A DNA stretch of 64,000 bases, taken from positions 248,001 through 312,000 of the forward strand of contig UBXV01000002.1 of assembly GCA_900469625.1 (NCBI GenBank), in the 5' to 3' direction. Within the stretch, counting starts at the first letter, position 1. Every line of letters begins with the position of its first letter. A model generated the notes under the pieces. It did not search any database and was not told the origin of the DNA. It saw only the letters and a program-made list of their open reading frames with translations. The translations under genes and the position numbers were made by a program. The DNA comes from Hyphomicrobiales bacterium (GTDB lineage Bacteria > Pseudomonadota > Alphaproteobacteria > Rhizobiales > Rhizobiaceae). Positions 16,513 through 25,195 of the stretch are shown in pieces.

Positions 16513-17577
16513 ATGGCTGGCAACCGCAAGAACGAACTGCGCGCTCTCTTTTCCGGCAATGTGCCGCCGGCAGCCCCGGCGCAGGTGACCGAGACGGCTC
16601 AGCCGACGTCTGCCGCCGTGACGGCATTGACCCCTCCGGCACCCCCGGCCGACACGCCACGCGCCGCATCTGGCGCGATCAAGGCCATGGGCCTGTCGCT
16701 CGGCAGCATCACCCGCGAGGCCGAAGAAGCCCGGTCGCTGCGCGAGGCGTTGCATCAGGGCGAGCGCGTCGTCGAACTCGACCCGGATCTGGTCGATGCT
16801 TCCTTCGTCGGCGACCGCCTGACCGATGGCGAGCTCGATGATCCGGATTTCCTGGCGCTCGGCGACAGCATTCGCGAAAACGGCCAGCAGTCGCCGATCC
16901 TGGTGCGGCCGCATCCGGAAAAGCAGGGACGATACCAGACCGCCTACGGCCACCGGCGGCTCAACGCCGTGCGCAGCCTCGGCATCAAGGTCAAGGCGAT
17001 CGTCCGGTCGCTGACGGACGACGAGCTGGTGCTGGCGCAGGGCAAGGAAAATGCCGAGCGTCGCAACCTGTCGTTCATCGAGCGGGCGTTGTTTGCCGCA
17101 GCGCTTGCTGATCGCGGATTTGACCGCAAGGTGATCGGTGATGCGCTTGCCGTGCAGAAGAGCGAACTGTCGCGTCTGATCCAGGTCGCCGAAGGCGTGC
17201 CCTTGGCGATCGCCCGGGCGATCGGTCCGGCGCCCAAGGTTGGCCGTGAACGCTGGATGGCGATCGGGACCATGCTCGAAAGCGAGCCGGCGCGGCAGAA
17301 GGCGGAGGAGGAGATCGGCCTCAGGCGGTTCCTCGAAGCCGACAGCGACCAGCGCTTCCAGTTCGTCTTTGCCAGGCTGTCGCGCGTCGACCGGCAGGAC
17401 CCGGCCAAGCCCGAGGCTCTCGTCGACGAGAACGGTCGGAAATTTGGCAAGCTGAAGCGGGACGGAAAGACCGCCCGGATCGAGTTTTCGCCTGACGTCA
17501 GCCCTGCCTTCGTCGATGAGGCGATCGAGCTTCTGGCGAAGCATCACGCGGCTTTCACGGCTGCGCGCCGGAGCTGA
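16513..17577 (+). CDS. repB: RepB-like plasmid partition DNA-binding protein (ParB family)
   Basis: From ATG 16513 the protein has 354 residues and begins MAGNRKNELRALFSG, the usual RepB beginning. It has the ParB/sulfiredoxin-like domain (LGDSIRENGQQSPILVRP, YQTAYGHRRLNAVRSLG, GKENAERRNLSFIERA), then a helix-turn-helix region (VQKSELSRLIQVAEGVP) and a C-terminal dimer region. In repABC systems RepB binds parS and loads RepA. Here it is followed not by repC but by a 29-base dyad and an FtsK-type translocase gene. The pair is therefore an orphan partition cassette within what is visible. Confidence 0.9.
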   Translation: MAGNRKNELRALFSGNVPPAAPAQVTETAQPTSAAVTALTPPAPPADTPRAASGAIKAMGLSLGSITREAEEARSLREALHQGERVVELDPDLVDASFVGDRLTDGELDDPDFLALGDSIRENGQQSPILVRPHPEKQGRYQTAYGHRRLNAVRSLGIKVKAIVRSLTDDELVLAQGKENAERRNLSFIERALFAAALADRGFDRKVIGDALAVQKSELSRLIQVAEGVPLAIARAIGPAPKVGRERWMAIGTMLESEPARQKAEEEIGLRRFLEADSDQRFQFVFARLSRVDRQDPAKPEALVDENGRKFGKLKRDGKTARIEFSPDVSPAFVDEAIELLAKHHAAFTAARRS

Positions 17578-17903
17578 TCGGCCAGCGTATTTGAAAGCTC
17601 GCAGCGACTATTCCCGGGCCGGCGTGACGCAATCACGCCGGCCCGATTCGTCGTGGCCTTAATCTGCGACGCAGGCGACGTCCCGCGCCCAGCTGCAGCG
17701 TCCCGAAATGACGATCCGGAAGAAATATTTTCGCCCTCGTGACGCCAGCGACAGAATGGCGCGATGCCCTTGAGAGGGATGGGGATTGCGGTTGCTGTCG
17801 AGGCCGTTTTACCGGATCGAACGTGCCCTGCGTCGTCATTCGAGTGGCGCTTGGAAGGGACTTGTTAACCTTCATTTCCTATCGCTTAGCAGGCCCCTCG
17901 GCG
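17578..17903. other. repB-ftsK intergenic region, no repC
   Basis: About 325 bases without a credible gene stand where repC would normally begin. The main feature is the perfect dyad at 17616-17644. The open frame of the translocase extends back to GTG 17739, but that part has no family resemblance and no ribosome site, so I treat it as non-coding. Confidence 0.6.
17616..17644. terminator. Perfect 12-bp dyad after repB
   Basis: Arms GGGCCGGCGTGA and TCACGCCGGCCC flank CGCAA. No T run follows. It could end the repAB transcript or be a protein-binding site for the partition system. The length and perfection of the arms are unusual for spacer DNA. Confidence 0.5.
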
Positions 17904-20837
17904 ATGTCTCTAGCTCTTCCAGGACCCATGCGTATTCCCAGGACAAACTTCTCTCAGGCAGCTTTGCATGATGCAAACCAGGCGGATTACTATGATGATC
18001 CGCAGGACGGTGCGTTGAGCGATATGCCCACCCATGACGTGGATCCCGTCGATCCCTATCAGTTGTACGAGGCGCCTGCGGCGCCCCGCAAGCCCGCCAA
18101 CCAGCAATCGGACGCGACCGCTCATGTCGGCCGCGCTGCGCGCCTCTATGGCCAGGGCACGGCCTATGCGCCCGCCCAGGTGACGTCGTCGACCGACGAG
18201 CCGCTGCCGACCCTGTCGGAGATCGCCGGTCACTACGGCGATTCGACCTGGGAGAGCCATTTCTTCCTGGCACCGAATGTGCGTTTCACCCGCACGCCGG
18301 AACGGGAGTTCACAAAGCGCCGCGCACCGTCTGATGCCGAGAGCGAAGCGGTATCGGAAGACAACAGCGCGCCGGTCGAAGCCATCGCTGCCGAGATTGC
18401 GCCAGTCGAGGCCGCGCCGGTCGCCATCGACGTGGCCCCGGTCGCCGTCGAGTTTACCGCCCCCGTCGAAGCGCCGGTGACCTTCGCTGCGCCGGTGCCC
18501 GCAGCGGAGCCGGCCCTGCCGTCCTACAGCCCTTCCGAGCTGCTGCGCGTGCTCACCAGCCAGTTGCCGCATTGGTCGTCTGGGCCGAAGCCAGAGGCCG
18601 CCAACACGGTCTCCGTCGTGGATGCCGCCGTCGTGAGCTCGTCCGCCGCTGTCATCGTCGAAGCCCCTGCGGCGATCGTGTCGCCGCCGGTAACCGTCGA
18701 ACCGCTCGCGACCTCCGTGCCGACGGTCGCAGCGGCAGAGGTTCCGGCCGATACGCGTCTGTCCTTCCTGTCGGACTTCGCCTTCTTCGAATTCGGTCCG
18801 TCTTCAGGCGACGAAGAAGCGGCCGAGGCTGTACAGCCGAAGCCTTTTGTCGAAACGGCGGCACCGGTTTCGTTTGCTCCCGCCACTTTCGCGCCGGCTC
18901 CGGTTTCGAACCCGGGCCTGATCAAGTCTGTCGAAATCAGGCGCATGCCGCCAACGGCGATCACCTCGCTCTTCCGCGTCGTCGAATGCCGCCCGGCAAC
19001 CGCCGTGCCGGTGATCGCTGAAACGGTTGTCGCAGCGCAGGCTGAGCCCGTGCCGGCGCAGCCCGCACCAGAAGTGCCCGCGCCAATGGCGGTGCCGTCG
19101 GAAATCTCGTCGGTCCCCCCTGTCGTCATCGAGCCTGTCGAAATCGCTGGGCTGGTGGCCGAGGAAGAGCCTGTCCGCACTGTTGCGACAGTCTCCAAAG
19201 CGGCGATCACCATGCCTGCCCAGGTGTCACGTGCCCCTTCGCTGTTGCCGCCGATCGGCGTCATCGAACGGTTCGCCCAGGCCGACGGCTATGAATTCCC
19301 GTCCGAGGACCTGCTGCAGGAGCCGCCGGAAGGTCGTGGCTTCTTCATGTCGCAGGAACAGCTCGAGCAGAATGCCGGGCTCCTCGAAAGCGTGCTTGAG
19401 GATTTCGGCGTGCGCGGCGAGATCATCCATGTCCGGCCGGGCCCGGTCGTCACGCTTTACGAATTCGAGCCGGCACCCGGCGTCAAGTCATCGCGCGTGA
19501 TCAACCTTGCCGATGACATCGCCCGCTCGATGTCGGCACTGTCGGCCCGTGTCGCCGTGGTCCCCGGCCGCAACGTCATCGGCATCGAGCTGCCGAATGC
19601 GACCCGCGAGACGGTGTATTTCCGCGAACTGATCGAATCCGTCGATTTCCGCAAGACGAACTGCAAGCTGGCGCTTTGCCTCGGCAAGACCATCGGCGGC
19701 GAACCCGTCATCGCCGAACTCGCCAAGATGCCGCATCTGCTCGTTGCCGGCACCACCGGCTCGGGCAAGTCGGTGGCGATCAACACGATGATCCTGTCGC
19801 TGCTCTACCGGTTGAAGCCGGAAGAATGCCGCCTGATCATGGTCGATCCGAAGATGCTGGAACTCTCCGTCTATGACGGTATCCCGCACCTGCTGACGCC
19901 CGTCGTCACCGATCCGAAGAAGGCCGTCATGGCGCTGAAATGGGCGGTGCGCGAAATGGAGGATCGCTATCGCAAGATGTCGCGCCTCGGCGTTCGCAAC
20001 ATCGACGGCTACAACCAGCGTGCGGCAGCCGCCCGCGAAAAGGGTGAGCCGGTCATGTGCACGGTCCAGGCCGGCTTCGAGAAGGGCACTGGCGAGGCGC
20101 TGTTCGAGCAGCAGGAGATGGACCTCGCGCCGATGCCCTACATCGTCGTCATCGTCGACGAGATGGCAGACCTGATGATGGTTGCGGGCAAGGAGATCGA
20201 AGGCGCGATCCAGCGGCTTGCGCAGATGGCGCGTGCGGCCGGTATCCACCTGATCATGGCGACGCAGCGTCCCTCGGTCGATGTCATCACCGGCACGATC
20301 AAGGCCAACTTCCCGACCCGCATCTCCTTCCAGGTCACCTCGAAGATCGACAGCCGCACCATCCTTGGCGAACAGGGGGCCGAGCAGCTTCTCGGCCAGG
20401 GCGACATGTTGCACATGCAGGGTGGCGGGCGCATCGCCCGCGTCCACGGCCCGTTCGTTTCCGACCAGGAAGTGGAACATGTCGTCGCGCATCTGAAGAC
20501 GCAGGGGCGGCCCGAATATCTCGAAACCGTCACGGCTGACGAGGAAGAAGAGGAGCCGGCCGAGGAACAGGGTGCCGTCTTCGACAAGACGGCCATGGCG
20601 TCCGAGGACGGTAACGAACTCTACGACCAGGCGGTCAAGGTGGTGCTGCGCGACAAGAAATGCTCGACGTCCTACATCCAGCGTCGTCTGGGCATCGGCT
20701 ATAACCGCGCCGCATCGCTCGTCGAACGCATGGAGAAGGAAGGCCTCGTGGGTGCCGCCAACCATGTCGGCAAGCGCGAGATCATCCATGGCAATCGCGA
20801 CCACGCCAGCACGCCTGAAAGCGACGACATGGATTGA
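17904..20837 (+). CDS. FtsK/SpoIIIE-type DNA translocase without membrane domain
   Basis: From ATG 17904 the protein has about 977 residues (ATG 17928 is an alternative). The first 460 or so residues are a low-complexity Ala/Pro/Val/Glu-rich region with no membrane helix, whereas FtsK usually starts with four. The motor follows: FYEFEPA-type alpha region ([14 protein letters not shown]), Walker [10 protein letters not shown] near residue 616, Walker [12 protein letters not shown], and [17 protein letters not shown]. The C-terminal gamma winged helix is present ([20 protein letters not shown]), which in FtsK reads KOPS sites. It probably pumps DNA for segregation or dimer resolution. Its position after repAB suggests a role for this replicon. 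Confidence 0.85.
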   Translation: MSLALPGPMRIPRTNFSQAALHDANQADYYDDPQDGALSDMPTHDVDPVDPYQLYEAPAAPRKPANQQSDATAHVGRAARLYGQGTAYAPAQVTSSTDEPLPTLSEIAGHYGDSTWESHFFLAPNVRFTRTPEREFTKRRAPSDAESEAVSEDNSAPVEAIAAEIAPVEAAPVAIDVAPVAVEFTAPVEAPVTFAAPVPAAEPALPSYSPSELLRVLTSQLPHWSSGPKPEAANTVSVVDAAVVSSSAAVIVEAPAAIVSPPVTVEPLATSVPTVAAAEVPADTRLSFLSDFAFFEFGPSSGDEEAAEAVQPKPFVETAAPVSFAPATFAPAPVSNPGLIKSVEIRRMPPTAITSLFRVVECRPATAVPVIAETVVAAQAEPVPAQPAPEVPAPMAVPSEISSVPPVVIEPVEIAGLVAEEEPVRTVATVSKAAITMPAQVSRAPSLLPPIGVIERFAQADGYEFPSEDLLQEPPEGRGFFMSQEQLEQNAGLLESVLEDFGVRGEIIHVRPGPVVTLYEFEPAPGVKSSRVINLADDIARSMSALSARVAVVPGRNVIGIELPNATRETVYFRELIESVDFRKTNCKLALCLGKTIGGEPVIAELAKMPHLLVAGTTGSGKSVAINTMILSLLYRLKPEECRLIMVDPKMLELSVYDGIPHLLTPVVTDPKKAVMALKWAVREMEDRYRKMSRLGVRNIDGYNQRAAAAREKGEPVMCTVQAGFEKGTGEALFEQQEMDLAPMPYIVVIVDEMADLMMVAGKEIEGAIQRLAQMARAAGIHLIMATQRPSVDVITGTIKANFPTRISFQVTSKIDSRTILGEQGAEQLLGQGDMLHMQGGGRIARVHGPFVSDQEVEHVVAHLKTQGRPEYLETVTADEEEEEPAEEQGAVFDKTAMASEDGNELYDQAVKVVLRDKKCSTSYIQRRLGIGYNRAASLVERMEKEGLVGAANHVGKREIIHGNRDHASTPESDDMD

Positions 20838-20867
20838 GGCCGCGGCGCCTGTCGCAAGTGTGATCGG

Positions 20868-20898
20868 AAAGGCCGCGAAGATAGCTTCGCGGCCTTTT
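20868..20898. terminator. Bidirectional terminator between ftsK-like gene and VOC gene
   Basis: Arms GGCCGCGAAG and CTTCGCGGCC flank ATAG, with AAA before and TTTT after. The A and T runs on either side allow it to end both the plus-strand translocase transcript and the convergent minus-strand VOC transcript. Confidence 0.85.
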
Positions 20899-20920
20899 CC
20901 TATGCGTGCTTTGCTGCCGC

Positions 20921-21322
20921 CTAGGCTTCCGGCGCGTTGAAGACCGCTTCGATCGCATGACCATCGGGATCGATGACGAAGGCGGCGTAGTAGTTCGGGC
21001 CATAATGGGGGCGCAGACCCGGTTTGCCGTTGTCCCTGCCACCATGCGCGACCGCCGCCTCATGGAATGCGTCGACTGCACTGCGGTTCGGCGCGGCGAA
21101 GGCGAGATGAAAGCCCGGTCCCGGAGCCTGCTGGCCCTCAGGGCAGAGCTTGATCGCGAGTTTGTCTCCGCCGCCCGCAATACCATATCCGACGGCCTGA
21201 TCAGGTTCGCCGGGTCTGAGGTCGTCCCAGACCCTGACATAGCCAAGCGGCGCCAGGGCAGCATCATAGAATGCGGCGGCGCGCTCGATGTTGGAGACGC
21301 CGAAGGAAATGTGGTGAAGCAT
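20921..21322 (-). CDS. VOC-family (glyoxalase/dioxygenase-fold) protein
   Basis: The 133-residue single-domain protein begins MLHHISFGVSNIERAAAFYD and ends near FVIDPDGHAIEAVF, the conserved ends of VOC metalloproteins. The histidine and glutamate in these two stretches (HISFG and IEAVF) fit metal ligands. Members include glyoxalases, extradiol dioxygenases and resistance proteins; this small form cannot be assigned a substrate. It is a single minus-strand gene that ends at the shared terminator with the ftsK-like gene. Confidence 0.82.
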   Translation of the reverse strand: MLHHISFGVSNIERAAAFYDAALAPLGYVRVWDDLRPGEPDQAVGYGIAGGGDKLAIKLCPEGQQAPGPGFHLAFAAPNRSAVDAFHEAAVAHGGRDNGKPGLRPHYGPNYYAAFVIDPDGHAIEAVFNAPEA

Positions 21323-21540
21323 GAGGCTCTCGCTGCAAATGGCCGTTCTCTGGCCATGAGACAGTGGTCGACACCGATCCGCAAGCCGTCCCGACCTTTA
21401 TGATCGGCTGTGCACGCCTCAACCGGGATATCATGGGCAAATCGCACGGCCCGTTTGCCGGCACGCGCGCCTGCTTGAGCCATGGCTTTCGCCGCTGCCG
21501 GATCGTACTTTAGCTGTCCGCCGTCCCCTAATGTTAGAAT

Positions 21541-21552
21541 AAAAACGTTTTT
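21541..21552. promoter_or_regulatory. LacI-family operator, site 1 of a pair
   Basis: Perfect palindrome AAAAACGTTTTT with the central CG typical of LacI-family operators. It lies 72 bases before the LacI gene at 21624 and 21 bp, centre to centre, from site 2. Confidence 0.7.
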
Positions 21553-21561
21553 ATTTTTCTT

Positions 21562-21573
21562 GAAAACGTTTTT
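21562..21573. promoter_or_regulatory. LacI-family operator, site 2 of a pair
   Basis: GAAAACGTTTTT, palindromic over the central ten bases. Its centre is 21 bp from that of site 1, two helical turns, so two repressor dimers could bind on the same DNA face. It probably mediates autoregulation of the operon. Confidence 0.7.
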
Positions 21574-21623
21574 ATTGGCTGTTACGCATAATGTGAGAAC
21601 GAGCCAAGGGCCTGGGAGGGTGC

Positions 21624-22691
21624 ATGGCGGCGCATATGCACAAGACCCGGCGTACACCGCCGCCGACAATCAAGACGCTGGCGGAAATCACTGGCTATTC
21701 CATCGCGACAATCTCGAAGGCGCTCAGGGATTCGCCTGTCGTCTCGCCGGTCACGCGCGATCTCATCTTCAAGGCGGCACGCGAGGTCGGTTATCAGGCC
21801 AATGCCCGCGGAATGGCACTACGCACTGGAAAAAGCTTCCAGGCGGCCGTGCTGATGCCGGTGACGGCTGCGCGCGACTATGAATGGGACGGCGTCGAAT
21901 ACACACAGGTCTTGAGTGGCGTCAGCCAGGCGCTCGAAGGCACCGACTACCGCATGTCCGTGCATGTCATCCGTGATGCTGCCGATGGCGTCGAGACCGC
22001 GCGCCGCATCGTCGAGCACGGGCTGGCCGACGGATTGATCTTCTCTGGCATCCTTGCCGACGACCCGCGCATCGACCTGCTGGTCGACCATCATTTCCCG
22101 TTCGTGTCGATGGGGCGTTGCCGCAAGGATCTGGACTACGCCTATGTCGATATCGACAATGAATGGGCGGCCCATGCGGCGACCGCGCGGCTCATTGCCG
22201 GCGGGCATCGTCGCATCGCGCTGGTCAACCCGGAGCGCCGGCTGTCCTACGCGCTGGACAGGCTCGATGGTTTTGCGCGCGCTTTCCGCGAGGCCGGGAT
22301 CATTGCTTCCATGGACCTCGTCGTCGAAGGCGATCTGTCGACGCATTTCGGCCGGCAGAGCGTGATCGAGCTGCTGCAGGCGGCGGAACCACCGACCGCC
22401 TTCGTCTGCATCAACGAATCGACCACGCTCGGCGTGCTCTCGGGGCTTGGCAGCCTCGGGCGGCAGGTGGGCGTCGATATCGACGTGATCGCCTATGACG
22501 ACATCAATGTCAGCGCCTATTTCACGCCGCCGGTCACCACATTCTACCAACCGATCGAGGTCCTCGGACGGACCCTCGGGCAGTTCCTGCTGAAGCGCAT
22601 GGAGGGTGAGGACCCGAAGGCGCTCCGGCAGGTCTTCAGGCCAACCCTGATCGAACGACAGCCGGATAATCTCGGCGGCAGGCTGGCCTGA
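21624..22691 (+). CDS. LacI-family transcriptional regulator (paralogue 1)
   Basis: The 355-residue protein has the LacI helix-turn-helix (PTIKTLAEITGYSIATISKA) after a short basic leader, and then a periplasmic-binding-protein-like effector domain. The start at 21624 has GGGAGGG four bases upstream. It is closely related to the LacI protein at 35037-36071: both share YSIATISKAL/LSIATVSKAL, the hinge-region LRTGK, and a DGVEY/EGVEY stretch. Its gene lies 25 bases before the binding-protein gene, so it probably heads and controls the amino-acid-type operon through the operators at 21541-21573. The effector is unknown. Confidence 0.88.
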   Translation: MAAHMHKTRRTPPPTIKTLAEITGYSIATISKALRDSPVVSPVTRDLIFKAAREVGYQANARGMALRTGKSFQAAVLMPVTAARDYEWDGVEYTQVLSGVSQALEGTDYRMSVHVIRDAADGVETARRIVEHGLADGLIFSGILADDPRIDLLVDHHFPFVSMGRCRKDLDYAYVDIDNEWAAHAATARLIAGGHRRIALVNPERRLSYALDRLDGFARAFREAGIIASMDLVVEGDLSTHFGRQSVIELLQAAEPPTAFVCINESTTLGVLSGLGSLGRQVGVDIDVIAYDDINVSAYFTPPVTTFYQPIEVLGRTLGQFLLKRMEGEDPKALRQVFRPTLIERQPDNLGGRLA

Positions 22692-22716
22692 GCTTTATCA
22701 TCCAAGGAGGAGAACC

Positions 22717-23463
22717 ATGAAGAAACTGATCATTGCGCTGACCTTTGCAGCCCTGTCGGCAAGCGTGTCCCATGCCGCCGATCTCGGCGGGAAACTGCTC
22801 AAGGTGGGCTCCGACACCACCTCGCCGCCGATGGAGAGCGTCGATCCCGCGACCGGCCAGATCGTCGGCTTCGACGTCGACGTGGTCAACGCCGTCTGCG
22901 CCAAGATCAATTGCCAGGCCGAGTTCATCACGACCGGCTGGGACGGCATCTTCGCCGCCCTCGACCAGGGCAATTTCGACCTTGTCGCATCCGGTGTCTC
23001 GATCACCGAGGAACGCAAGAAGGCGATGGATTTCTCCGATCCCTACATCGTCAACAGCCAGGCCGTGCTGATGCGCGTCGAAGACCAGGACATCACGCTC
23101 GAGCGCTTCAAGGATGCCGGCAGGAAGCTTTCGGCCCAGGCCAACACGACCGACGCGCAGGTTGCCGAGAGCGTCGTCGGCAAGGAGAACGTCGCTGCCT
23201 ATGACACGTTCAGCGCGGCGATCATCGCGCTCAAGAACAAGGACGTCGACGGCGTGGTCATCAACGGCGCCAATGCGGCCGCCTACGAGCGCGAGTTCGC
23301 CGGCGAGCTGGTGGTCGCGATCAAGGATCTGGAATCCGACCCGCTCGGCCTGGTCTTCCGCAAGGGCGACGAGAACATCGCGGCCTTCAACGAAGGCCTG
23401 AAGATGATCAAGGACGATGGCACGCTCGACCAGCTGGTCAACAAGTACTGGGGTCTGAAGTAA
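22717..23463 (+). CDS. Periplasmic amino-acid-type solute-binding protein (family 3)
   Basis: The 248-residue protein has a signal peptide (MKKLIIALTFAALSASVSHA) and a family-3 binding fold: SPPMESVDPATGQIVGFDVD, the GWDGIFAALDQGNFDLVASG stretch and the MDFSDPYIVNSQ stretch. Such proteins bind polar or basic amino acids, opines or similar compounds in the periplasm. A strong AAGGAGGAGAA site precedes the start. The permease gene follows after 76 bases. No polar-amino-acid-type ATPase gene is found in this operon, so that subunit must come from elsewhere. Confidence 0.9.
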   Translation: MKKLIIALTFAALSASVSHAADLGGKLLKVGSDTTSPPMESVDPATGQIVGFDVDVVNAVCAKINCQAEFITTGWDGIFAALDQGNFDLVASGVSITEERKKAMDFSDPYIVNSQAVLMRVEDQDITLERFKDAGRKLSAQANTTDAQVAESVVGKENVAAYDTFSAAIIALKNKDVDGVVINGANAAAYEREFAGELVVAIKDLESDPLGLVFRKGDENIAAFNEGLKMIKDDGTLDQLVNKYWGLK

Positions 23464-23539
23464 ACTCCCGCAATTCCCCGGAGCGCCGACATGTGCTCCG
23501 GGATCCCAGCCTGTTTCATTCGATACCCCGGAGGAATGA

Positions 23540-25195
23540 ATGTCGTTCCTGAGAAGCGTGCGTCCGAGCAATCTTATCATCCTGACCGCGCTGCCCTTCA
23601 TCATCTATCTCTTCGTTTCCTCCGGAGACTACCAGCGGTCGCTTCGCGCCATTCTCGGCGTCGAGAACGGATCGTCGGCCTTCGTGCCCGGCTTCCTCGC
23701 ACTGGCGATCGCCTTTTCGGCGGGGCTGTGCGTTCTCCTGTTTTCGCGGGCGAAGGCGAGCCGCCCGAAATGGGCGGTGGCGGCCGCCGTGCTCAACGTC
23801 GCGGCAGCCGGCGTCCTGCTACCGGGACAAAACATCCACCCCTTCATCGCCTCAGTGGTGGCAAACGGCGTCGATGCGTTCAAATCGGACCTGATCGTCA
23901 AGGGCGTGACACCGCGCCAGCTGACGGACGCGGCCGATCTGTGGGTGCGCAGCATCGAGGCATGGCTGTTCCCCGCCTATCTTCTTTTGAGCCTTCTCGG
24001 CCTCGGGCTGTTCTTTGCCGGCGCGCGCCCCGGCGAGCCCGTCGACAGCCCGCTGCGGCGGATGGGGCGCTGGATTCTCGGCATCATCAACGGCGCCGGA
24101 CTGATCTTTGTCTTCTTCTTTGCCCATATCGCCTTTGCCGCTGGGGTGGCGACCACCATTCGCGCAGCGATTGCCGCATACATTCTGGCGGCCGTGCTGG
24201 GCCTTGTCTGGGTCGGGCTCTTGCAACTGCATTCGACGGTGCGCACCAGCCTCTATTTCGCCGTGGCGACACTGGTTCTGGCACTTGCGGCCGGGTGGTT
24301 CCTGCTGCAGCCGCGCGATACCTATGTGCTGGCGGGTACGCTTCAAGGCAAGGTGGGCATCGTCACCAACACGCCGGCGGGCCTCATCAGCGCCGTGCGC
24401 TTCGGCCAGTATGAGGGCGCGCCGCAGGCGGAGACGCCTGTGCGTACCTTCGTCGGCCCGACCGAGGCGCTTGCCTCGATCGCCAAGAACGAGGGCGTCA
24501 GCGCCGCCTTGCTGCCGGCCGCCGCCGCGCCCGCCGATATGCCGGTGCTCTGGAAGATCGAAGCGCTGAATGATCGCGACCGCGCGACCGGCATCACCAT
24601 CGCCGTGCTCGCGATCGTTCTCGGGCTTTTGACCTTCGGCGGCTACCTGCACCAGCGCCATCCGTTGGCGATCGGCTCGGAATTCATCGTCGACACCATT
24701 CGCGGCATTCCGATGCTGGTAATCGTGCTTTATGTCGGCCTGCCGCTCAGCGGCGCGCTGAAGGACGCGACGCAAGGCGTGCTCGATCCGCCCAATCTCG
24801 TGCGCGGCATCGTCGCCATGGCGCTTGCCTACTCCGCCTATCTCGCCGAAATCTTCCGTTCGGGCATCAACGCCATTCCGGTCGGCCAGGTCGAGGCGGC
24901 GCGCAGCATCGGTCTCAACCGCTGGCAGACGGCGCGCCTCGTCATCCTGCCGCAGGCCTTCCGGATCATCATTCCGCCACTCGGCAACGAGCTGATCGCG
25001 ATCCTGAAAGACACCTCGCTGCTGTCGATCCTGTCGATCCGCGACATCACCCAGCGCATGCGCGAGTTCCAGTCGGCGAGCTTCCTGCCGTTCGCGCCCT
25101 ATAACTCCGCGGCGATCTTCTACATCTTCCTGACGCTTGCCGCGGCGAGCCTCGTGAACATGGTCGAGAGAAAATATGACATCAAGCATCGATAG
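23540..25195 (+). CDS. Oversized amino-acid ABC transporter permease with N-terminal extension
   Basis: The protein has 551 residues, more than twice the usual 220-250 of a polar-amino-acid permease. Residues from about 365 onward are the normal permease core, with ILPQAFRIIIPPLGNELIAI and the EAA loop EAARSIGLNRWQTARL. The first 260 residues contain about seven further hydrophobic segments. Residues 262-350 form a hydrophilic stretch (KVGIVTNTPAGLISAVRFGQ) that resembles a lobe of a solute-binding protein. It probably forms the channel for the upstream binding protein. The SDR gene overlaps its 3' end by 20 bases. Confidence 0.85.
   Translation: MSFLRSVRPSNLIILTALPFIIYLFVSSGDYQRSLRAILGVENGSSAFVPGFLALAIAFSAGLCVLLFSRAKASRPKWAVAAAVLNVAAAGVLLPGQNIHPFIASVVANGVDAFKSDLIVKGVTPRQLTDAADLWVRSIEAWLFPAYLLLSLLGLGLFFAGARPGEPVDSPLRRMGRWILGIINGAGLIFVFFFAHIAFAAGVATTIRAAIAAYILAAVLGLVWVGLLQLHSTVRTSLYFAVATLVLALAAGWFLLQPRDTYVLAGTLQGKVGIVTNTPAGLISAVRFGQYEGAPQAETPVRTFVGPTEALASIAKNEGVSAALLPAAAAPADMPVLWKIEALNDRDRATGITIAVLAIVLGLLTFGGYLHQRHPLAIGSEFIVDTIRGIPMLVIVLYVGLPLSGALKDATQGVLDPPNLVRGIVAMALAYSAYLAEIFRSGINAIPVGQVEAARSIGLNRWQTARLVILPQAFRIIIPPLGNELIAILKDTSLLSILSIRDITQRMREFQSASFLPFAPYNSAAIFYIFLTLAAASLVNMVERKYDIKHR

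Larger units (their letters stand above)
21323..21623. promoter_or_regulatory. Intergenic promoter region of the first LacI operon
   Basis: This gap of about 300 bases lies between the divergent VOC gene and the first LacI gene. Its right half is strongly AT-rich and carries the two operator-like palindromes at 21541-21552 and 21562-21573. The left half shows no feature I can name. Confidence 0.6.

Noticed and set aside
17578-17903. Hidden or degraded repC gene after repB
   Set aside because: The gap is far too short for repC (about 400 codons) and no frame in it resembles a RepC fragment.
15043-17903. parS site for RepB near the repAB genes
   Set aside because: I looked for palindromes of the GTT..AAC type and for the chromosomal TGTTTCACGTGAAACA type and saw neither; the 17616-17644 dyad has a different sequence.
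17739-17903. GTG start that would lengthen the FtsK-type protein by 55 residues
   Set aside because: The added text is Cys/Arg-rich, has no ribosome site and overlaps spacer with no family resemblance.
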